From contig JAGOGT010000013.1 of the NCBI GenBank assembly GCA_017996595.1, positions 1 through 10,875 on the forward strand: a stretch of 10,875 bases of DNA, given 5' to 3'. The notes under the pieces were generated by a model that saw nothing but the letters and a program-made list of their open reading frames with translations, was not told the DNA's origin and ran no database searches. This DNA is from Candidatus Cloacimonadota bacterium. GTDB taxonomy: Bacteria; Cloacimonadota; Cloacimonadia; Cloacimonadales; Cloacimonadaceae. Within the stretch, counting starts at the first letter, position 1. Each line of letters starts with the position of its first letter. A program made the position numbers and the translations under genes. Of the stretch, positions 1 through 4,470 are shown one piece after another.

Positions 1-272
1 GTATAGAAATGAACTATTATCCTAATCCCTTCAATCCCACCACCACCATTGCCTTTAGTATTCCCAAGGATGCCAAAACCAAACTAAGTGTGTATAGCAT
101 CAAAGGCCAGAAGGTTAAGGATATCATCAGTGGTGAGCTCCAGAAAGGCTTCCACAAGGCTGTTTGGGATGGAAAAGACAGCACCAATCGCAGTGTAAGC
201 TCCGGGATATATATCTTCCGGCTTGAATCTGGAGGTAAGGTGTCGGTACGCAAAGCGATGCTGATGAAGTAG
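1..272 (+). CDS. Secreted protein with FlgD-Ig-like / T9SS type A sorting domain, 3' end only
   Basis: The frame is open to the left edge (codons from position 3), so this is the C-terminal part of a larger protein. The ATG at 9-11 is internal, not a start. The visible 89 residues form one complete FlgD-Ig-like / Por-type sorting domain. It contains the signature YPNPFNPTTTIAFSIP, the strand region LSVYSIKGQKV, the motif VWDGKD, the segment SGIYIFRLE, and a basic C-terminus ending VRKAMLMK and a TAG stop. In T9SS-bearing phyla such domains direct export across the outer membrane and attachment to the cell surface. It matches the ends of the two large proteins at 4464-7319 and 7611-10436 in architecture, but is less similar to them than they are to each other. 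The function of the missing N-terminal part cannot be told. The 3' flank is an octamer repeat array. Confidence 0.88.
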   Translation, partial: IEMNYYPNPFNPTTTIAFSIPKDAKTKLSVYSIKGQKVKDIISGELQKGFHKAVWDGKDSTNRSVSSGIYIFRLESGGKVSVRKAMLMK

Positions 273-344
273 GTTAGTGGGTTAGTTGGTTAATGGGGTA
301 GAAAGTTAACAGGTTAGTGGGTTAAAAGGTAAATCAGTTAACAG
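270..344 (+). repeat. Degenerate octamer tandem array starting at the stop codon
   Basis: From the TAG stop onward the sequence keeps a period of 8 nt for about nine units (phase GTTAGTGG at 273-280, then 281-288 and so on to 337-344). The consensus is about GTTARNRG. Almost every unit carries TAG or TAA. The top strand is nearly free of C. One larger repeat is also visible: the stretch at 271-284 recurs at 311-324. Because the period is not a multiple of 3, the array is not coding. Confidence 0.8.
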
Positions 345-380
345 CTAACCCATATATTTCCCAGAACCTTCCTTCATCGC

Positions 381-413
381 GATCCAGGTTGGTTCCAGGA
401 TGGTTCCAGGAAG
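381..413 (+). repeat. Three tandem 11-bp units
   Basis: Units lie at 381-391, 392-402 and 403-413. The last two read GTTCCAGGATG and GTTCCAGGAAG; the first is a variant, GATCCAGGTTG. No function is evident. The tract lies between the octamer array and the palindromic element. Confidence 0.7.
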
Positions 414-429
414 CATGTATAGCACTCCT

Positions 430-588
430 AGCAGGAGTCATTCTGCCCGCAAAGAGCTTCATTTTTACCACTATTCACAGGGGGCTGAAGGACTCATGCG
501 GTCACCATCTATCTGTTTTCGCATGAGTCCTTTGCGCCTTATAATTCGTAATCGCAGCAAGATTTTTCTGGCGCAAATGACTCCTGCT
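430..588. repeat. Nested palindromic (REP/BIME-like) intergenic element
   Basis: The outer arms AGCAGGAGTCATT (430-442) and AATGACTCCTGCT (576-588) are perfect 13-bp inverted repeats. Inside is a second perfect 13-bp inverted repeat (488-500 and 520-532). The right arm of the inner hairpin, read as GAGTCCTTTGCGCC at 525-538, is also the reverse complement of 570-583 with one mismatch. One sequence module therefore appears in alternating orientation several times within 159 bp. The element lies between a + strand gene ending at 272 and a - strand gene ending at 600, a convergent position typical of palindromic intergenic repeats. No open frame across it looks like a gene. Confidence 0.75.
488..532. 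terminator. 13-bp hairpin, possible bidirectional terminator or mRNA end structure
   Basis: AAGGACTCATGCG (488-500) pairs perfectly with CGCATGAGTCCTT (520-532) around a 19-nt loop. It lies about 70 bp beyond the rsmD stop on one side and about 215 bp beyond the 272 stop on the other. Neither strand has a strong T run after the stem, so it is not a classical intrinsic terminator. It may protect mRNA 3' ends or simply be part of the repeat element. Confidence 0.4.
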
Positions 589-599
589 CAATGACCTCA

Positions 600-1133
600 T
601 CACCTTTGCAGCCAACTGAAGCTGGAGCTCTTGCTAGACTTGTTCTGGATAAGATACTGCCTGAATTCCTCTCCGATTGGCTCTTTGGGGGAATGCTCCA
701 CGATGATGAGTCCTTCCGGATTCAGCAATTCGCGGCTAAAGATCAGCTCCAGGGATGGATTGATCAGATTCTTGGCATAGGGCGGATCCAGAAAGATGTA
801 GTCATATTTGCTTTCACAGGTTTTCAGGTAGGCATCCACTTTCTTGCGCCACAGATGGCAGCTTTCACCGCAACCTAAGTGCGCGATATTGGCCAAAAGA
901 GTGGCTATAGCGGCAGGGGCAAATTCCACAAAATCCACCCAGATCGCGCCCCGGGACAAAGCTTCCAAACCCAGGGAACCTGTACCCGCAAAGAGATCCA
1001 GCACTCTGCCCCCCTCATAATCCTGTTGGACGCCAAAAATCACCTCACGATTGAAGGAGGTGGTGGGGCGGGTGGTTTTTCCGGGCACCAGGGACAGATT
1101 GCGTCCCTTGTAAATACCAGTGATGATACGCAT
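600..1133 (-). CDS. rsmD: 16S rRNA (guanine(966)-N2)-methyltransferase RsmD
   Basis: This 177-residue class I SAM-dependent methyltransferase of the RsmD family methylates N2 of G966 in helix 31 of 16S rRNA, acting on the assembling 30S subunit in the cytoplasm. Seen here are the family N-terminus (MRIITGIYKGR), the RPTT..NREVIFG segment at residues 22-34, the SAM-binding motif DLFAGTGSLGLEALSRG at 46-62, the acidic VEF loop at 69-71, and the catalytic DPPY at 116-119. It is slightly shorter than E. coli RsmD (198 residues) because the extreme C-terminus is short, ending FSWLQR. The ATG directly follows the TGA of the upstream 56-residue gene with no gap and no clear Shine-Dalgarno, so translational coupling is likely. 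It is the last gene of the minus-strand cluster, with the palindromic element downstream. Confidence 0.93.
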   Translation of the reverse strand: MRIITGIYKGRNLSLVPGKTTRPTTSFNREVIFGVQQDYEGGRVLDLFAGTGSLGLEALSRGAIWVDFVEFAPAAIATLLANIAHLGCGESCHLWRKKVDAYLKTCESKYDYIFLDPPYAKNLINPSLELIFSRELLNPEGLIIVEHSPKEPIGEEFRQYLIQNKSSKSSSFSWLQR

Positions 1134-1304
1134 TCAGATGGCCAGGGATTTGCGTTTGGGCTTCAATTCGGGGAATTTGATCTCCAGCTGCACAGGGATG
1201 GCCTCAAACTTCGGACAGGTGATGATAAGCGTTCCCTTTGCCTGTTTGCAGCGTCGGGAACAGCGTTCGCAGAGAGGATTGGGGTTAGTGATCTTGCCGG
1301 CCAT
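1134..1304 (-). CDS. 56-residue four-cysteine small protein (putative metal-binding)
   Basis: A short frame sits exactly between two genes. Its ATG (1302-1304) shares one base with the TAA of the upstream gene (TAATG), and its TGA (1134-1136) abuts the rsmD ATG. This packing, with no spare base on either side, is the main evidence that it is real. The product starts MAGKITNPNPLCERC and has Cys at 12, 15, 19 and 30, a C-X2-C-X3-C-X10-C arrangement that could hold zinc or an iron-sulfur cluster. A short strand-like, lysine-rich tail (about residues 31-54) follows. It has no signal peptide or membrane segment, so it should be cytoplasmic. I do not recognise a family. No Shine-Dalgarno is visible, so expression probably depends on coupling to the upstream gene. 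Confidence 0.75.
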   Translation of the reverse strand: MAGKITNPNPLCERCSRRCKQAKGTLIITCPKFEAIPVQLEIKFPELKPKRKSLAI

Positions 1305-1879
1305 TATTTGTTTGGCAGTGCCTTGCCTTGCATTTCGATGAAGAGTGATACCAGATCGCTCAGCTTCACTTCGTTCAGCCTTTGGCTGCGATCAAAGCGG
1401 GTGAGAATGGAGATCAGCAGGTCTTGAACGGTGAGATCGGCCATATCGGCATTTCCGGAGATGAGGCTAAGCTGGGCTTGCTGCTCGATCTCGTTCAGGA
1501 TTTTGGTCATATTATCGATCTCATCGGTATCGGTCATAATCTCTTCCAGTTCCTGCTCCAGGCTGAAATCGCCATTGTCCAGCCCCTCATTCATTTTTTC
1601 GAGAGCAGTGGCCATATTATCAAAACCCTGGTGATTCAGGATCTTGAAATAGGCCAGTTCTTCGGGAGAGAAGAGCTTTTCGATGCGGGGATCATAGCGG
1701 TTTGAGGGATCGTTCAAAATACGCAGATGCAGAGCCTCGATCCTTTCCCGCACTGCCGGAGAGGATTCGCTTTGGCTGATGAGCTCATAAGCCGCCAGGG
1801 CGTCAAAGAACTGATTTTGCTCCTCAAAGAGCTTGGCTAAGGTGATGGTAGGCTGCCAACTGCGTCCACTAAATTTCAT
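1304..1879 (-). CDS. Hypothetical acidic helical protein, TPR-like N-terminus
   Basis: The 191-residue product is not recognised as a known family. Residues 11-54 look like one and a half TPR-type helix pairs (TLAKLFEEQNQFFDALAAYE, then a second helix starting near SSPAVRERIEAL). The middle (about 92-133) is strongly acidic, probably helical or coiled-coil, and rich in E, D and M. The C-terminal third (148-185) is a predicted helical bundle with LTVQDLLISILTRFD. There is no signal peptide or membrane segment. The start is supported by GGGAG 6 nt upstream of ATG. The gene has its own promoter candidate in the 61-bp gap before it, and its stop overlaps the start of the four-cysteine protein by 1 nt. 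A scaffold or assembly role alongside the cysteine protein or RsmD is possible but unproven. Confidence 0.8.
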   Translation of the reverse strand: MKFSGRSWQPTITLAKLFEEQNQFFDALAAYELISQSESSPAVRERIEALHLRILNDPSNRYDPRIEKLFSPEELAYFKILNHQGFDNMATALEKMNEGLDNGDFSLEQELEEIMTDTDEIDNMTKILNEIEQQAQLSLISGNADMADLTVQDLLISILTRFDRSQRLNEVKLSDLVSLFIEMQGKALPNK

Positions 1880-1908
1880 CGTTACTCCCGATCTCTAAAC
1901 TGCACGCC

Positions 1909-1936
1909 AAACTAAAACAGCGGCGTTTTGTGTCAA
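1909..1936 (-). promoter_or_regulatory. Candidate sigma-70 promoter for the hypothetical/Cys-protein/rsmD group
   Basis: On the minus strand a perfect -35 TTGACA (1931-1936) is followed after 16 nt by a weak -10 TAGTTT (1909-1914). It lies in the only sizeable gap of the cluster, just past the stop of the ComEA-like gene and about 30 nt upstream of the ATG at 1879. The extended -35, ATTGACACAA, is identical to that of the promoter at 4125-4153. Confidence 0.5.
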
Positions 1937-1940
1937 TACT

Positions 1941-2606
1941 TTATTCGGGCTTAATGCTCAGCCGGTGGAGATTGCGCTGCAGGAGCTTTGGCCCTATTCC
2001 CTTCACCTTGGTAAGCTCTTCCACTGTGCCAAAGCTGCCATGTTCGTTGCGCCAATCCAAAATCGCCTGGGCCTTTTTGGCGCCGATGCCTTCCAGGGTG
2101 CAGAGCTCTTCCAGAGTGGCGCTATTCAGGTCGATAACATTGGTCAGTTCGGATTTATGCACTTTTGCTTCGCTGCTTTTGGCCTTGGATTTGGCTTTGG
2201 TTTCTGGCTTTTTTGCTGCCTCCACATTGGTGCTGTCCCCAAAGATCAGCAAATCCGGCAGCAGCTTGGCATAAGTTTTGGCACCGATACCCTTCACTTC
2301 CAGAAGCTGATTTACCGAGCTAAAGGGCTGCCTGGAGCGGTGGCTAATGATATCTGCTGCACGTTTGGGGCCGATTCCCGGCAAAGTGCCGAGTTCCTCC
2401 GCGGTAGCGCTGCGGATATCCAGTTGCAAAGGTGTATCCCTGGCGGTGAGAACCATCAGGCTGTCTGCAGAGATTGGTTCTGAACTCAGCGGCACCAGAT
2501 TCACCGCCTGTAAAGCGCATCCCAGCAGGATCATAGCCGCGATGTAGAGCAGCATTTTCTGCTCATTGTGGGTAAGAAAGTTGCTAAGCGGATTTAGCGG
2601 CTTCAT
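1941..2606 (-). CDS. Membrane-anchored protein with two ComEA-type helix-hairpin-helix domains
   Basis: The 221-residue protein has one N-terminal transmembrane segment (about residues 18-38, MLLYIAAMILLGCALQAVNL) and no other hydrophobic span, so the rest should be periplasmic. Two complete double helix-hairpin-helix domains follow. Domain 1 is about 61-120, with LPGIGPKRA at 75-83 and VKGIGAKT at 104-111. A Lys/Ala-rich linker covers about 121-155. Domain 2 is about 157-217, with LEGIGAKKA at 171-179 and VKGIGPKLL at 201-209. The G-I/V-G hairpins bind DNA backbone non-specifically. ComEA proteins receive incoming DNA at the cell surface during natural transformation. ComEA usually has one such domain; two in tandem is less common. 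The ATG directly follows the TAG of the thioredoxin gene, with only a weak ribosome-binding site. A role in DNA uptake is inferred; no comEC or pilus genes are in view. Confidence 0.88.
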   Translation of the reverse strand: MKPLNPLSNFLTHNEQKMLLYIAAMILLGCALQAVNLVPLSSEPISADSLMVLTARDTPLQLDIRSATAEELGTLPGIGPKRAADIISHRSRQPFSSVNQLLEVKGIGAKTYAKLLPDLLIFGDSTNVEAAKKPETKAKSKAKSSEAKVHKSELTNVIDLNSATLEELCTLEGIGAKKAQAILDWRNEHGSFGTVEELTKVKGIGPKLLQRNLHRLSIKPE

Positions 2607-4091
2607 CTATTCCCGGATGAGCGTATCCACCCAAAAGCTGAGATTTTCTTCCAAAGTGGGGCTAAAGCCGGATTGGGCATAGGCTATCCTGCCCTCTTTA
2701 TCGATCACGCAGATGTAGGGAATGCCCGTGAAACCATAATCTTTGCTGAGGCTGTCCGGCCCGAAAAGCAGGGTCATGGCATAGCCTTCGTCCTTAAAAA
2801 GCTGTTTGGCCTTATCGGCATTGCCCTTGTCCCAAAGGTTGATGGAGAATACTTTGGTGCCCTTGGGCATTTCGTGCTTAATCCAGTTGTTTAAGGCCGG
2901 CATTGCCTTTTGGCAGGGTCCGCACCAGGTAGCCCAAAAATCCAGCACGATCACGTCACCCTTATAGTCCTGCAGTTTAAAGGTGTTTCCCTCGGCATCG
3001 GGAAGTTCCCAGACCGATGCAGGAGTTCCGATCCTATTCTTCAGGGCTTCCTCGCGACGCTTGGGCTCGGCATTGTCCCAGCTCTCTTTGGCCTTGGCCA
3101 GCAGTTCCTGCCAGGCTGGATCATCGGCCAATACTTCATAGCGTTTATCTTCGGAAAGCGCAGGATAATCGATAGTTCCGGATGCCAGGCGATTGCTGAG
3201 GGACTCTATCAATTGCGGATAATCTTTGGTTTCCAGGAACATCAGTTCCTGCATATAGGCAAAATTCGGGTCTTGCAGATAGTCGGGATGCTCGCTAAAG
3301 AACGTCTGCAAAGCAGGCCAATCCTTCCATTGCACATACATTTCCGCCCGGCCGAAATCATGATAACCGGTGCTGTCCGCAGCGCTGATCTGACCCTGGG
3401 AGATCATAAAGCTGGTGAATTTGCCCATCATGGTTTCAAAGAGCTGCTGCTTGCGGGTTTTTACCAGCAAATCATTTATCGCCATCCAGTTAGAGCCGAT
3501 AACGCTGTTGTCCGCTATTTTCAGCAGCGCCGCTTCCGCATTGGCATCTTCACCGGAGAGCAGATAGCGATGGAATTGGAAGATATTCAGGTAAGCATCA
3601 TCGGGAAAGCGCTTCAAGCCCTCATCCACCAGTTCCAGCTTGTATTTCTCGCCTTCCAGAGGGTTTGGCACTTCCTTTTTGGCCTCCAGCAGCCACTGCA
3701 GGTAGTTCACGATGAAGAGGCGATAACCCCAGTAAAACTCCGGATGATTCTTGCAGAGCAGGATTGCTCCATCCATCTGCAGTTCCGGATCGTCCTCGTA
3801 GCGCAGCTTCAGATAGCTGTAATGGGGATTTTTGGGATTCTTTTGCTGCATCTTGCTAAAGTATACCATACAGGCTTCGGGATCATCCTGCATCCAGTAG
3901 TTTTGCAATTCGCGCAGGTCTTCCACGGTTGCTAGCCTGGCTGCGTAGGTTTCGATTGCCTTCAAACGATCCGCAGTTACTTCTCCTGCTCTTGCGTATG
4001 CCTTCCTGAAGTCATCTATCTCTGCCGCACGGAGCATCATTACTCCGCAAAGCAACGCTATGGTTATCAAGATCAGTTTCGGGTATCGCAT
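2607..4091 (-). CDS. Exported protein with C-terminal TlpA-like thioredoxin domain
   Basis: The product is 494 residues from the ATG at 4089-4091. That start is preferred over one nine codons upstream (4118) because a strong GGGAGGT lies just before it, the signal peptide then starts MRYPKLILITIALLCG, and the predicted transcription start falls near 4118. The signal peptide probably ends near LRA|AE, giving a periplasmic or outer-membrane-facing protein. About residues 22-345 are helical and TPR-like, without a recognised family. The C-terminal 140 residues are a TlpA/ResA/AhpC-TSA thioredoxin fold, with FWATWCGPC (redox cysteines at about 390 and 393) and the cis-proline loop TGIPYI (Pro about 458). 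The CXXC suggests reduction or isomerisation of disulfides in exported proteins. The gene heads the cluster, and its TAG abuts the next ATG. Confidence 0.87.
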   Translation of the reverse strand: MRYPKLILITIALLCGVMMLRAAEIDDFRKAYARAGEVTADRLKAIETYAARLATVEDLRELQNYWMQDDPEACMVYFSKMQQKNPKNPHYSYLKLRYEDDPELQMDGAILLCKNHPEFYWGYRLFIVNYLQWLLEAKKEVPNPLEGEKYKLELVDEGLKRFPDDAYLNIFQFHRYLLSGEDANAEAALLKIADNSVIGSNWMAINDLLVKTRKQQLFETMMGKFTSFMISQGQISAADSTGYHDFGRAEMYVQWKDWPALQTFFSEHPDYLQDPNFAYMQELMFLETKDYPQLIESLSNRLASGTIDYPALSEDKRYEVLADDPAWQELLAKAKESWDNAEPKRREEALKNRIGTPASVWELPDAEGNTFKLQDYKGDVIVLDFWATWCGPCQKAMPALNNWIKHEMPKGTKVFSINLWDKGNADKAKQLFKDEGYAMTLLFGPDSLSKDYGFTGIPYICVIDKEGRIAYAQSGFSPTLEENLSFWVDTLIRE

Positions 4092-4124
4092 CCTTACCTC
4101 CCTGTCCAAATTGTGCACGAAAAA

Positions 4125-4153
4125 CGTTTACAGATATGCCGGGATTGTGTCAA
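4125..4153 (-). promoter_or_regulatory. Candidate sigma-70 promoter of the minus-strand cluster
   Basis: TTGACA (4148-4153, minus strand) is followed after exactly 17 nt by TAAACG (4125-4130), a weak -10. The predicted transcription start near 4118 leaves a leader of about 27 nt, with GGGAGGT just before the ATG at 4091. A palindrome AAACGTTT (4122-4129) overlaps the -10 and could be an operator. Confidence 0.5.
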
Positions 4154-4170
4154 TCAGATTTTTTTGTTGT

Positions 4171-4188
4171 GTCGGTCGCCGTACCGAT
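4171..4188. repeat. Small dyad, CGGTCNCCGNACCG family
   Basis: TCGGT (4172-4176) and ACCGA (4183-4187) flank a 6-nt spacer. The core CGGTCGCCGTACCG differs at two positions from the core of the dyad at 7421-7440, and the flanks (GTG before, ATAT after) are also alike. It sits about 60 bp upstream of the predicted start of the thioredoxin-gene transcript. Confidence 0.5.
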
Positions 4189-4273
4189 ATAAATAACTAA
4201 AAAACAAAGAGAAAAAGAGGAAAGTGCAACTCCCGTTGATCCCTATTTTCCAGTTATCCGTGTTCATTTTTTC

Positions 4274-4367
4274 AACACAGAGAAAAGCAGAGAGGGACAG
4301 AGAAAAGCAGAGGCAACTAACAAAGAGTAAAAGAGTTAAAGAGAGAAAGAGAGATCCATACTTGCAA
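4274..4367 (+). repeat. Dispersed intergenic repeat, copy 1 (with internal 20-bp duplication)
   Basis: The sequence from AACACAGAG to CTTGCAA matches 10517-10581 over its length, with two insertions. Copy 1 contains ACAGAGAAAAGCAGAG twice (4277-4292 and 4297-4312, period 20); copy 2 has it once. Both copies point the same way in the window. The rest of the gap 4092-4463 holds the cluster promoter, the small dyad and the octamer array; an 81-codon minus-strand frame (4154-4399) across it looks spurious. Confidence 0.75.
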
Positions 4368-4390
4368 AGAAAAGTAGCAACCGGGTTCCA

Positions 4391-4470
4391 CCTTTTCACT
4401 CTTCCACCCTTCCACCAACTTCATATCTTCATCACTTCATCTCTTCATTACCCCATCGCTCCATCACTTC
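4391..4470 (-). repeat. Degenerate octamer tandem array at the stop of the 951-residue gene
   Basis: Read on the minus strand from 4470 downward, ten successive 8-nt units follow in phase. The first, GAAGTGAT, contains the last Lys codon and the TGA stop. The first six or so fit the consensus GRAGTGAT; the last four drift to TGGAAGRG-like units. The first six units correspond one by one to the first six units at 10430-10477. Confidence 0.82.

Noticed and set aside
381..588. CRISPR array
   Set aside because: The repeats are 11-14 bp, degenerate and either adjacent or inverted, with no regular spacers; no cas gene is in view.
400..594. 64-codon + strand frame in the palindromic element
   Set aside because: It lies across inverted repeats, lacks a ribosome-binding site and has no protein-like features.
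600..660. Frameshift at the C-terminus of RsmD
   Set aside because: The C-terminus is short, but the other frames there give no better match to the family end, and the core motifs are intact.
879..1427. 182-codon + strand frame
   Set aside because: It overlaps three minus-strand genes with better evidence and has no domain or start signal.
1914..1929. AAAAC/GTTTT dyad as terminator of the ComEA-like gene
   Set aside because: It has only a 5-bp A/T-rich stem, it lies inside a promoter spacer, and pairing is too weak to claim.
2910..3935. 341-codon open frame on the + strand opposite the thioredoxin gene
   Set aside because: It is a shadow of a well-supported gene with CXXC and signal peptide. 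It has no ribosome-binding site and no recognisable domain.
4154..4399. 81-codon minus-strand frame with a hydrophobic stretch
   Set aside because: It spans the cluster promoter, the small dyad and the dispersed repeat. The hydrophobicity comes from the pyrimidine-rich complement of the repeat.
4119..4463. Mobile element or IS remnant
   Set aside because: There is no transposase fragment, no terminal inverted repeats and no target duplication; only short repeats are seen.
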